The notes under the pieces: model-generated
What the model was told of the DNA's origin: nothing
The model's input: the letters and a program-made list of their open reading frames with translations, nothing else
The model's database searches: none
Shown: positions 32,186-42,635 of the stretch, piece after piece
How the letters are laid out: each line of letters starts with the position of its first letter
Position numbering within the stretch: position 1 is the first letter of the stretch
Origin: Staphylotrichum longicolle
Lineage: Eukaryota; Ascomycota; Sordariomycetes; Sordariales; Chaetomiaceae
Reading direction: 5' to 3'
DNA: 64,000 nt
Assembly (NCBI GenBank): GCA_019096155.1
Contig: JAHCVI010000001.1
Coordinates: 15,309,856 to 15,373,855 of the forward strand
Position numbers and translations under genes: made by a program

Positions 32186-33553
32186 TTAGACAACCTCAAG
32201 CGGAATCGCGTTGTGACTCTTTCCCCGCTCCTTCCTCCCCTGGACACACATCCACAACCCGTAGAGCCCGAAAATGAAGGCCGTCAGCGGGGCGGTGACG
32301 GCCCAGAACAGCGCGAACTGAGGCCTCGTGCCTACCCCCATGCCCCCACTCTCGGGGACCTCGTCCCAAGCGAACAGGGGCGTCGAGAATAGAGCAGCCA
32401 CAAAGCTCCCCGGCAAAAAGAACATGGCGACCAGCGCGAGCATCTTCATTGAGGACGAGTCCTGCAGACTAGACGCGGCGATGCTCCGGGTCGCCTTGGC
32501 CGTGTCAAAGGCGATGGCGTTGTCTTGCTGCGCAATCAGATGGAACAGGGCCGCAATCTGGATCTGCACCCGTTGCTGCACGTAGGCTGTGTCGACGGCC
32601 TGCATCCGAACGCGGTGCCGGAGGAGGTCCAGGTGAGATGCGGAGAAAGGTTGCCCGACAGAGGGAGCGAGGCTCTCTCTCCTGCGGTCAGCTGCATGGG
32701 TTCGGTCTTGCTTGCGGTGCTTTACGGGCTTCCGGGACGCGTGTTGGGAGATGAAGTCGTTGATAGCCTCGACAACCTGCATTTTTCGAGTGCCATTGGC
32801 CAGCTTTGCAGCGCATCCGCTCATCTGCGCTGAGAGATGACCAAGCTCACCCGCTGCAGGCTGTGTTTGGTGCCGCGAGGCAAAGCGATGGTGTCCGGTG
32901 CGCGCCTCAACCTCCCTCACCGCTGCCTTGATATCATCCAGCGTGCTGTCGAGCCCGTGGGCAAGCATCAGGCTGCACAACAACGCAGGGAACATGGGGT
33001 GCATGACACTGGTTGCGCTCCATTTGGAGTCGAGAATGCGGCGCAGCTCCATTCGCTCTTCGCCCTCGGCGAAAATGATGGCGTGCGTCTGGGTTGTCGA
33101 TTCGGACAGTGCTTCTGAATGAGACCAGGCTGCCGCGAGTTTGGGATGATACGCTGCTGTGAAGAGTCGCCGGTTCTCTCCCTGGCCTTCCAGCGCCGAG
33201 ACTCCGGCAAAACAACACCGGGCGTAGTCGAGAGCGTCACCCATCCTCCAAGCCTCTGTGAGCCTGTCCAGCGTCTTCGTCGAGGGGCTCACCCGCAGAC
33301 CCTCACGATCTTGACCGACCCAGAGGATTCTAGCTGCCCGAGTGTAAGAACCCCCTACAAGACACCGTTGAGAGGGTTCTTCGAGCCAACTGTCGACATC
33401 TGTTGAGGGAATGGTCTTGGTCTCTACCACTGCGGGTGACAGCTCGCCATCGTCTTCCGCCCAGATTTCTGTTACCTCCACCACGGGACACTTAGGGACG
33501 TCGTACTTGTCCCAGAGACTCCGATTCCCGTAATGCCGATAGAGGTCGTGCAT
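32186..33553 (-). CDS. CorA-like membrane protein (fungal type)
   Basis: Single exon, 455 aa, ATG at 33553. A long polar/helical N-terminal region is followed by two C-terminal hydrophobic segments: MKMLALVAMFFLPGSFVAAL (about 370-392) and FALFWAVTAPLTAFIFGLYG (about 411-433). The stretch SMKMLALVAMFFLPGSFVAA with a preceding long coiled helix is the hallmark of fungal CorA-like proteins. The canonical GMN selectivity motif after the first membrane helix is not present (FAWDE in that area), so magnesium transport should not be assumed. Plasma membrane location is inferred. Confidence 0.82.
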   Translation of the reverse strand: MHDLYRHYGNRSLWDKYDVPKCPVVEVTEIWAEDDGELSPAVVETKTIPSTDVDSWLEEPSQRCLVGGSYTRAARILWVGQDREGLRVSPSTKTLDRLTEAWRMGDALDYARCCFAGVSALEGQGENRRLFTAAYHPKLAAAWSHSEALSESTTQTHAIIFAEGEERMELRRILDSKWSATSVMHPMFPALLCSLMLAHGLDSTLDDIKAAVREVEARTGHHRFASRHQTQPAAGELGHLSAQMSGCAAKLANGTRKMQVVEAINDFISQHASRKPVKHRKQDRTHAADRRRESLAPSVGQPFSASHLDLLRHRVRMQAVDTAYVQQRVQIQIAALFHLIAQQDNAIAFDTAKATRSIAASSLQDSSSMKMLALVAMFFLPGSFVAALFSTPLFAWDEVPESGGMGVGTRPQFALFWAVTAPLTAFIFGLYGLWMCVQGRKERGKSHNAIPLEVV

Positions 33554-34153
33554 CTTTGCGATTGGTCATGTGTTGTTGCGAAAAGGCTGTCGACTCGGGG
33601 GCATCGGGTGATCATGTGTGTGCATGAGATTGTCGCCCAGGTTGTCGCTGTCTCTTCATGGAGCTTGTCTTATATTAACCGGCGACAGCAAGCCTGGTAA
33701 GTCCTAGGAAGGCTGTGCTCCCTCCGCTCGGCTGCGCCCCGTCAAGGCTGACGATGCGGGGAATGACAGCAACCGCCGCCTAATCCTGGCCGCAGGCTCC
33801 CACCATGCAGTGGCCAATTGAAGTTCAAGAGATGTGATCTGGAAAGTGAAAAGAGAAGAAATGTGACAAGCATGCTAGGGCCATAATTCAAACTCTCTTG
33901 GCTCTTTGGTCGTTAAGACATCAGGTGGAATTTGCGATTTGCTTGCAGAGAGCGGAGTTCACCTCCGAGGCAGCCAATCCAGCTCGGGTCGCAAGGCAGA
34001 TCCAGATCTCTGGCTCCGCCGCCGCCACGAAATGAAAAGGCGACGACACCAGGCCAAAAGCGCACATGAGATGATTCCGGAAAATGGTCTCTGCCGCTGA
34101 CGGTTCTCCCAGCAGGAGGCCGCAGAAATCAACGAGGTCCTGACAACACCCGA
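33554..34153. other. intergenic region
   Basis: 600 bp between the CorA-like start (-) and the F-box gene stop (-). No feature seen. Confidence 0.45.
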
Positions 34154-35261
34154 TTAGCCAACTTGACCCGGCGCCCCCATCATCTGCTGCGTATTCCCTT
34201 CCACCCCATCAAAGGCATGCCCTTGGTCAACATTAGGGCAGGGACCCTGAGATGCATGGCCTTGATAAAGCTGTCGTCTCGTCGCGTCCATCTTGACGAG
34301 CAAGTCGAGATCCATCTCATGCCATTCCTGGGTCTGCGAGACATAGATCCACCTCTGCTGCGCGGCAATCCAGCTCCGGCCCGGCAAAAAGGCCTCGAGC
34401 ATGTAATAAAGCTCACGCGAGTAAGGGTAGTCAAAGGTGGGCGGGCCTTCCCGCTGCAGAAACGCATCTGTGCCTGCTTTCATCTCGTCCTCGGTTGGGT
34501 GGAAGTGAAGACGCCTGTCTGCCTTGTTCTCGCTGTGGCGCCGAATTGACCTTGTGGTCGAGTCAAGATGCACCTCGAGGATCCTGGCGTACCACAAAGG
34601 ACTGGACAGGGCGTTGAGAACAAGGCGGCGATTGCGCTCAAGGAGTTTATGATTCCATGGAGGAATTGTTCCCCTCGGAATTGTCGGAATCGGCACGCCC
34701 TTGTCGAGATGGTCTTGCCAGTGGGCGAAGTCAACCACAGCACAGAGAGCGTTCCATCTAACCACACAGGTCAGACAGGTGCAGTGGATCGTGTCGTCGG
34801 GGGGGGGTGATGTTTTGGTGGGCGATACGGTGCGAAAGTTTGAGATCCGGCCGGTCGGGACTTCTGAGAAGTGGGCGGATCGTGGGATCGATGTCCTTGG
34901 TCAGAACTGGACGGAGGAGGCATCGCTCGAGAATAGGGTACCGCAAATTGATGACTCGGCGGATTATGGCAGCCTCTTCGGAGAGAAGAAAGCGGCGGAG
35001 CGTTCGGTTGACCTGAGACACAGCGAAGAGGTCGCTCGGGCGGAGCAGTTCGAAGATCCCCGTCAGCAGCTCATAGGGGAGATCCAGAAGCCCGGTTGGT
35101 GCAAGGCCCGACAAGGATGTTTTTGATCTTGCTCTGTTTTCAAACTTCTTACGCCGACGCTCCGTTCGCTTGGAGTGCAGGGCCAGCGGCTGTGTCAGGT
35201 CTTCGATGGGCGCGAGGTCACACTCGGCGTCCTGGACGACGGTTTCCTTGGTTTGTGGCAT
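34154..35261 (-). pseudogene. F-box protein gene with a frameshift in a C9 run
   Basis: ATG 35261 (MPQTKETVV). The F-box is at about residues 56-95 (GLLDLPYELLTGIFELLRPS). The frame reads to ITPPRRHDPLHL and stops. Shifting one base at the C9 run (34799-34807) gives DDTIHCTCLTCVVRWNALCA, then FAHWQDHLDKG, TDAFLQREGPPTFDYPYSRE and YYMLEAFLPGRSW, the conserved C-terminal body of a fungal F-box family, ending at 34154. With 8 instead of 9 C the product would be 368 aa. F-box proteins recruit substrates to SCF ubiquitin ligases via Skp1. It is either a real pseudogene or a one-base homopolymer error. Confidence 0.78.
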
Positions 35262-35598
35262 TTTGATGGTTTGGGGACCATCAAAAAGTTTGGAAACCAG
35301 CCCGGGCTGGAGTGGTGGCCTGAAAGCACAAGGGCAGGCCGCCGGGCGCAGACAGCTGGCCACAACTGTCCCCACCACCCACAGAACCTGGAAGGCGGTG
35401 ACGCAATCAAGCAGTTCCCTTTTCAGTGCAACTCGCCAAGCTGCACCGTGAGAGTATACGGCTAAGAAGTCGCTGCGAGGCTGGACACCGGCTCGCCCAA
35501 GGGGAAAGCCTCAAATGCTATCGCATTCCTATTTTACACTTGAAAGAAGGAAGTATAATAAACCCAGCTAAGTATTCTATTCTAAATATAAGGTACTT
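35262..35598. other. intergenic region
   Basis: 337 bp upstream of the F-box gene; no feature seen. Confidence 0.4.
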
Positions 35599-35842
35599 TT
35601 TCCTCTTCTTCCTCTTCTCCCTCTCCTCCCTCTCCCCCTTCTCCCCTTCTCCCCTTCTCCCCCTTCTCCCCCTTCTCCCCCTTCTCCTCCTTCTCCTCCT
35701 TCTTCCTCTTTCCCTCTCCTCCCTCTCCCCCTTCTCCTCCTTCTCCTCCTTCTCCCCCTTCTCCTCCTTCTCCTCCTTCTCCTCCTTCTCCTCCTTCTCC
35801 TCCTTCTCCTCCTTCTCCCTCTTCTTTCTTTTCTTTCTTTTA
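35599..35842 (+). repeat. polypyrimidine microsatellite (CTTCTCCTC-type)
   Basis: About 240 bp of nearly pure C/T made of CTTCTCCTC, CTTCTCCCC and CCCTCTCCT variants, ending in CTTTCTTTTCTTTC. Not coding, though it leaves an open Leu/Ser/Pro/Phe frame. Confidence 0.95.
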
Positions 35843-36135
35843 TCTCAGTATTATAAAGAAGCTTAGATAGACAGGATACTTTCCTACCATGACAAGTTTG
35901 TCGCTTCTATGGCAATTATTGAGCAAGGCAATTTATTCAAACATTTCCAAGCACAACTGTCCCTGTCACTATGATTATCGCGACCCTTGTTTCCCTTCCA
36001 CTTCCCTATCTAAGCGCCAACCAATTTGATAAATATTAGAGTTGTATTGTAGGAGAAAAGCCCTAGAACTTCAAACCTCCTCTCTTGTGTATCTTCAACT
36101 TGCCTTTCTCGCTCCCTCAACTATCTTCTCCCCAA

Positions 36136-36440
36136 AACTCACAGCCCACATTCATTCTCCTCTCTCGCCAACGCGACCAAATTCTCTCCACGGCAACCCT
36201 CTTTTCCCATCTCCCAGGTCTCAACCCTCTCCTCCCCTCCCAACTCACAGCCCACGTTCATCATCTCTTGCCTGCGAATCTCCGCTTTGTATACGCAACC
36301 GAATTATCTCCACAACAACTCTCTTTTCCAATCTCCCAGTTCTCTTTCTCTCAAACTCGCAGCTCACGTCCACTCTCTCCTTGCCTACGCAACCGAATTC
36401 TCTCCATCGAAATTATCCCTTCTCACGCAAAGAATACCTT
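36136..36440 (+). repeat. three imperfect ~110-bp tandem repeats
   Basis: Units begin at about 36136, 36242 and 36354 with AACTCACAGCCCAC or AACTCGCAGCTCAC, followed by TTCAT..., CGCAACCGAATT..., CTCTTTTCC..ATCTCCCAG. Spacing is 106 and 112 bp. They lie immediately upstream of broken gene copy B. Confidence 0.75.
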
Positions 36441-36471
36441 ACCCAAACCCATTTCACGACCAGGAATAAGA

Positions 36472-36800
36472 TGTTTCGCTATCTCAAAGATGTCCACCTG
36501 GACGAAGACGTCGTCGAAGATGGCCAGGGCGGCATGTCTCAGCATACTCGAAAGGGCTTCCGGTGTAGGCTCGGCGCGGTGCCGAGCCTGGGGTCATCCG
36601 CTTCATCCCAGAGGAGGCAATTAAGATACTTCCAGCCGGGTTTTCGCCGTGCGCTCGGGCCTAGATCGAGCTGTGCATTCGGGTACATGACATCGTATGA
36701 ACCGCGTTGGAATCGACGGAAAGTTGACCGCCGGCCACCAGCCGAATATCCTCTCCATTCACGCTTGAGATGTATTTACTTCACGTATACTATCCGCTCT
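36472..36800 (+). pseudogene. broken copy B of the unrecognised gene
   Basis: An ATG at 36472 opens MFRYLKDVHLDEDVVEDGQG. The homologous continuation (CEPGVIRFIPEEAIKILPAG, then IELCIRVHDI) lies in a different frame and contains at least two in-frame stops, TAG after CARA and TGA after HDIV. It aligns throughout with the minus-strand copy A at 27974-28425. The ATG context (AAGATGT) and leading segment may mark the true N-terminus of the family. Confidence 0.6.
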
Positions 36801-38194
36801 CTACTGCTGCGTCTAGGAGAACCTTGGAAAGGCTTGTTGTTTGGACCGAGTTTTCTGTAGTCGTCAAGGCTTCCAATGGTCCTGCACCATGCCGACATGT
36901 CCCCAGGAGTTCTAGAATGTTGTGGTTGAATTGGGACATGGTTGCATCTTCCAAGTTAGTCGATTCAGCCAAGTCTTTGGAGTTGGTTAGGTCAGTCAAG
37001 TGGGGTCCGGCGTCCATCCACGCCGGCAGTGTTGACTGTGGTGATGTTCCTTGGGACAGCAGTAAACGACATTCACATCCTCGGCTTCTAAGTGGTCGGT
37101 GGTTTTAAAGTTGACTAAGGTTCCCTCTGACTTGCTGTTGGTTGAGAGCTCGTTCTCGAAATCCAGAATCAGAGACCTTGCTCTCAATGTTCTTGGCTCG
37201 TAGGTAAGCACAGTGGAGGTTTTAGGGTTCGGTGTCAGCGGCAATGGTTCTCTTGATCTTGAGTCTAGAGCAACTGCAGATATCACCAACCTTTCTATCG
37301 ACACAACTAATTGTGCGTGCAAACCCTATTAGGCTTTTATTGTTAACTGGTATCATTAGCAAGCTTGAAGTTTATAGGTTTTGAATGGAGTGTTGCCCTG
37401 AAGATGAGGCTGAAAAGAATGCCTGGGGACTGGAAGCTAAGGTCTCTCGATCAGACTCGAACAGGCCTTTATTGTTGAATGACGCAGTACGAATCCGCAA
37501 CTACAAGATGATACCTGCTTTACCTAATTTACCTAGTGTTGTATTACTTTTCCATTTGTATCGCTTTATCTACGTGGGCTAACAGTCTCACATCCTGAAA
37601 GAAGACGACGTTTTCACACCATCCAACGCGCGTCCACCCTCGGATGGCCAGGCTGCCATTCCACGGCCATATGAACAGGACTGCTTGTCAATATTGCAAG
37701 ATGTTATGCTGAAAAACACTTGTCCGCGGTGACTTGGAGGGGTGAGAAGTTGAAACGCACTACCACTGCTTCACCATAGCCGAATGCTCTTGCGGAGAAG
37801 CGACTGAAGTATACTTACCAGATCCATAGGCCAGGTACCCTTCCCTGCCGACTGAAAGAATACTTGCGACAGATCGTTCGTCATGGTGATTTTGAACTTT
37901 CTATAGAATCAGAGCTTACAGGCTATGGCTTTCGCGAGCTCTTTAGGCTTATGTCCCTGGAAAGTGCCCTGGATGTTTAGCCGCAGGGCTTGATTAAACG
38001 TCCACTCGTCAACGAGACTCTCGCGTATTTACCCAAACAAATTCTCCCTTTTTATGTTCCCGGGAGCGAGCATTTCGTAAAGGACTCTCCCGAGAGTGAG
38101 TGAACAAAAGGTTGTGGGCTAGTGATAGGACCCTTGTCAGGCCAGATTCCAACCTACATCGCGTCTTCTCCCTCCCACCGTTTCAAGAAACAGA
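36801..38194. other. AT-richer intergenic stretch, no supportable gene
   Basis: 1.4 kb. Minus-strand frames at 36790-37322 look weakly protein-like but have no start/stop logic or recognisable family; old transposon sequence is possible. Nothing else seen. Confidence 0.4.
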
Positions 38195-40022
38195 ATGACG
38201 CGCCTGGCTTGCTTCCTTCTGTATACACTCGCTCTCCATTCAGGTGCTGCCATAGCATCCGTCGCGCATCGGCGCCAGTACTGGCCAGACCCGGGACTCA
38301 CCACTCGCAGTCCTCAGGAATGTATCCAGGCCTCGTTCACGAACCCAACATGGGGCATTTACGACCCGGCTTTGGTGGCCGTGAACAGTTCCAGCGGCGG
38401 AACACAGGGCGATATCCGCTTCCTGACGGTCAACTCTGCCACAGGCGTCAGTGCAAACTGCACGGCAAAAGACATTGACCTAGACCCAAAGGGAGCCAAC
38501 GGGCTAAGCGTCTGGCACAACTGTAGCATCCCAGATTTATTCTTTCAGTTTTCTCTCGAAAGTCTGGATATGAGACTCAAAGGGAGCTGGCACTGTGAAA
38601 ATTCTTCCAGGTCGGTTTTCTGCGCCTGGTGTTCGACCCTCAAAAGCAGCCCACTAACCTAACGTCCAGCCTCGTCTTTGCCGCCAACGGCTCTTGGGAA
38701 GTTCCGCTTATCCAGGGATGTTTGGATGAGTGGAACACACCTCGTGGTCAGGAAACTTTGTGCATCATGGGAAACTCGCAGGTTCCAGCAGGCCTTTCAA
38801 GTCCAGTGTCCATACACCCTCAACTTCCTATCCTCCCTTACACTCCCAGGGAGCGAGCTGAACGATGTGTTGACCGGTCATATGACCCCGAATGGGAAAT
38901 CAACGGGTTCTTCTATCAACACCATTACGTGGAGGGAAACAACAAGACGGCAATATCCTACGACCTCTCGCTGAATGTCACCAACATATCCGATGGCCAG
39001 AGCATGAAATGTTCTGTCAGTGTCGACCTCAAGAATAATACCCAAAACGGATCCGCCGCCTGGACCCGCTGTGCCGGGACAGGCGACACTGGCTCATTCA
39101 CGAATGCCACGTCTCTTGAGGTCATGCTGGACACTGAATACGCAATATTTGGCCTCCGACAGGCATGGGAGTGTTCTGATGGCGTTGCCGGCGTCGAACG
39201 GTAAGCACAACTCCATCTGGGTCTATGCATTGAGAAAGTACCAGCTAATTTGGTGCCTGTGATTCAAGTGCGCAATTCAACGGAGTCGCATACACCAACA
39301 TCAGTCTCGCCTGCGGCAACCCCTTGAACTTGGCGGTTCATGACGACAACGGGTCGATCATTGGCGCGACATCCGACTACAATTGCAGTCTCTCAACATT
39401 ACCGCTTGCATTTACTGGATATGTCGATAGTGCGCCGCTGATGCCGCACACTTACTACGCCCAGAGCTGCACCATTGGGTCGATCACGAGCACCACAACA
39501 ATCGCTTTGAGGGAATACCAGATTGAGTCTATCCCAGTCCAAGGCCAGGTGAACACGACTTCTGCTGTCGGGAGTTTCAAACTATACAATCCCGGTTCAA
39601 GGGACACCTATCAGCTTTACCGTCTGCCGGTGCTTGACGATGGACGCTGGCATGAATGCGCCGCAGCGTCACAGGCCCTGCCATGGCAGCTTGCAGGGTG
39701 CAAGTACATGCTGGACAGGGGCAGTCACCGTCTTGGGTTCCAAGTGCAGTGGCTCTGTGATGATCGCGACCCGAGCAACGCGTGAGTAATCAATTCCATC
39801 CAATATGGGTAAGCTACTGTGTGAGCTGACGACGAAGATAGGGTCTTGTTCAACGCGACAATGGAGGCGCAACTCCCGGTTGAGGTTTGCGGCATTGTGA
39901 ACGGGCGGACCGTCTGTGGGTTGCCGGTGGATGCAGCGGAGTTGCCTCTTTCTATATCATCTTTGACGTGGGCAGCCTCAGGAGGGCCGATGCAGCGAGG
40001 CCCGACATTGCCATGGATCTAG
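38195..40022 (+). CDS. secreted glycoprotein, function unknown
   Basis: Four exons (38195-38610, 38670-39200, 39269-39781, 39842-40022), introns of 59, 68 and 60 nt, all phase 2, 546 aa. The signal peptide is MTRLACFLLYTLALHSGAAIA, followed by a basic site (AHRRQY). The chain is rich in paired cysteines and in more than ten NxS/T sites (NSSS, NCTA, NCS, NNT, NTT, NAT). It appears to repeat a module ending in a W..C pattern (GSWHCEN, QAWECSD, VQWLCDD) at intervals of about 170 residues. That pattern suggests three similar extracellular beta-rich domains. No known family recognised; no membrane anchor or GPI signal is evident. Confidence 0.82.
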
Positions 40023-40790
40023 TTGTAAGGGTCAGCGTACAGGACTCTGGATATCAAGCAATGCAGCGCTTTGATGACTGTGAGCATGCCCGGGGCAACC
40101 AGAGGGTGAGATTCAGTGTGACCCTGTTGTTTTTGGGCCAGAGACGGGCCAGAGAGGGGTTCTGTTGGGGGCCGCATACCAACCTCACGCATATGCAACG
40201 CCTGACAATGGATCACGTAAGGGTCCGGCAAATTGGAGTTTCATCCGAAGACTGCCTTATTGGCGGAAGCAATGTTGATGCCGAAGGGAACCATGCATCC
40301 TGATGGAGTGGTCGCTGTGGGGATTCGGGAATGTTGTCGCCTATCAGAGTGGTTGTCTGCAGCATGGATCTTGTGAACCAGGCGGGAGAGTACAGAGTAA
40401 GCGGATCTGCGTCAATATCAGCAGCAGTCATATGTATTCATGTGCGCTGCTTTGATGCTCACTGGTCAATGTAACGCCATCTGCGTTGGACGGTCTCGGT
40501 TAGGAGGCGGCGAATGAACCTGGTCCAGGTTCATTTCCGCGGGGACTTATTGTGACAAGCCTCTGCGAAGCGATGGCGGTACTGCTGCAGAAAGAGGAAG
40601 GCGGCCCCTATCTGAGGTGGGACTGAGGTATCTATCCGTGCACAAAGGTGGTACTTGTACTGGCCATGCGCCCCTGAAGATGAGACCTCTCGAGTGCCGT
40701 TGATGTGCTTGAAGTTTCCTCTTGCCGTTCTTGTCTCCGATTCCGACTTGTGTTGTCCCCATTGTATCTACTGAATTGCCTTCTTTCGAA
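40023..40790. other. intergenic region
   Basis: 768 bp between the glycoprotein gene and the next MFS gene; no feature seen. Confidence 0.45.
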
Positions 40791-42635
40791 ATGGCCGAGA
40801 AGCCTGACTTGGTAGATGAAGAGAGATCAGGAGCCAATGCAAGTCAGGAGAACCAACCAGACAAAGAGGGCGGCCTGCGAAGCAGGGCCGAGCGCGTGCA
40901 CGAATTCCACGAGTCCGAGGGCTACATAATCGACATCGGCATTGAAAATAGCGAGAAGGCGTCGGGCCTCAAGCTCGCTAAGGACAGGCATACCGTATTG
41001 ATACCACAGCCGAGCGATGATAGCAACGATCCTCTGAACTGGAGCTGGGCCAAGAAGCATCTGATTCTTTTCGTGGTCTCGTTCGTATCCTTTCTTCCTG
41101 ATTACGGAAGCGCCACAGGCGCGGTGACTCTGATACCACAGGCAGTGTAAGTTCTGTGCGGCGTCCTATCTGAGTTTGGAGCATGGCTGAGCGAGCACAG
41201 GGAGTGGAACACGACGCCGGATTTTGTCAACCACTCGCAAGCCGGGAATGTGTTCATGCTTGGTGCGGGCGGCGTGATCGGTGAGTTCCAGAGACATTAT
41301 CACAAACACACAGACTTGTAGGCTGACCAGGTCTTTTCAATAGTCGTTATGTTGAGCGCCTTCTTTGGCCGACTTCCTGTCGTCTTCTGGTTCCTCTTGA
41401 TCTCCACGGCGACAGCAGCATGGTGTGCTGGGGCAACGAGCTTTGAGTCGTTCATGGCTGCTCGCATCCTCAACGGCTTCTTCTCGACTGTCAGCCAAGC
41501 AGGCGGGCTTATGTTTCTTAAGGACATCTTTTTCTTCCACGAACAAGCGCGCAAGATCAACATATGGGCGTGAGTGTTCTGCACCCCCTACGAAGACCTG
41601 GATTGCTGACAATGGTTGCGGCCCGAAGCTCGTTCATCGTCATCAGCCCGTATATGGGTCCACTGCTCGCTGCCTTTATGACCGAGACGCTCCGTTGGCC
41701 CGTGCCGTTCTGGGTGTACTTTGCAATGAATGTCGTTGGGTTCGCTTTGGTAATTTGTTTCCTGCAGGAGACCTACTATGACCGTGGCATTCCGCAAGAT
41801 GAACAACCAGCCCGAGGCAGCCGGATTATGCGGTTGACGGGAGTTGCACAGTGGAAGTCCCGTCACCTGCGAAACACATTCGGGCAGGCATGTTGGCGTA
41901 CTGCCAGTGTGTTGTTGAAGCCAATCGTTGCAATATCCTGCTTATTCTACGCACTTGTAAGACCCGACCCCCAACAGATTGGCGAGGAGATTTTTGAGTG
42001 AGACTAATCACTGCATCTGCTCTCGCCAGACATTTGCATGGGCAGTGGGCATCAACACGACGCTTGCCATCTTTGTCACGCCGCTCTACGGCTTTGGGCC
42101 GCGGCAGGTCGGTTTCTTCTACTTCACTCCGGTGGTGGCGGTGATATTGGGCGAAGCGACGGGGCACTGGATGCATGATGCGCTGGCCAAATGGTACATC
42201 CGCAGACACAACGGGCACTTTGAACCCGAGGCTCGGCTGCGCGCCGTGTTCTTCTCGATGCCGTTCGTCATTGTCGGTCTGGTGCTCATCGGCCAGTGCT
42301 TCGAGAACAGTTGGCACTACATGGCGACGAGTGTGTGCTGGGGCATGTATGTCTTCGGCATGATGATCACAACGGTGGCGCTCAGCAGCTACTGTCTCGA
42401 CAGCTACCCCGAGGCGTCGGGCGAGGTATCTGCATGGCTCAACATGGCACGCACGGTCGGAGGATTCATTGTCAGCTACTTCCAGGTGACATGGGCCGAG
42501 GCGCAAGGCACCAAGCTGAGCTTTGGTATCCAGGCTGCTGTGTGCGCAGGCGCGTTCTTTTTCGTTGTCATTCTGCTGTGGCGGGGCAAAGCCATGCGCG
42601 TGTGGGCAGGCCCTTTGAACTTTGCTACCACTTAA
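40791..42635 (+). CDS. MFS transporter (DHA1/HOL1-like)
   Basis: Five exons (40791-41146, 41201-41280, 41344-41569, 41629-41956, 42030-42635), 531 aa. The charged N-terminus leads into DSNDPLNWSWAKKH just before the first membrane helix, the usual entry motif of fungal 12-TM DHA1 drug/polyamine-type permeases. Later patches: AARILNGFFSTVSQAGG, SPYMGPLLAAFM (motif C region) and SYCLDSYPEASGEVSAWLNM near helices 10-11. All introns are 54-73 nt. A Lys/Arg-rich central loop (about 255-300) separates the halves. Substrate unknown (ion, polyamine or drug). No neighbouring cluster. Confidence 0.88.

Noticed and set aside
32186..33553. Calling the two-helix protein a magnesium transporter
   Set aside because: The GMN selectivity motif expected after the first membrane helix is not visible, so only 'CorA-like' is supported.
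35426..35866. Open frame rich in Leu/Ser/Pro
   Set aside because: Translation of the polypyrimidine microsatellite.
36790..37322. Minus-strand frames resembling retrotransposon gag
   Set aside because: No zinc knuckle, protease or polymerase motif and no terminal repeats could be found; left as unassigned sequence.
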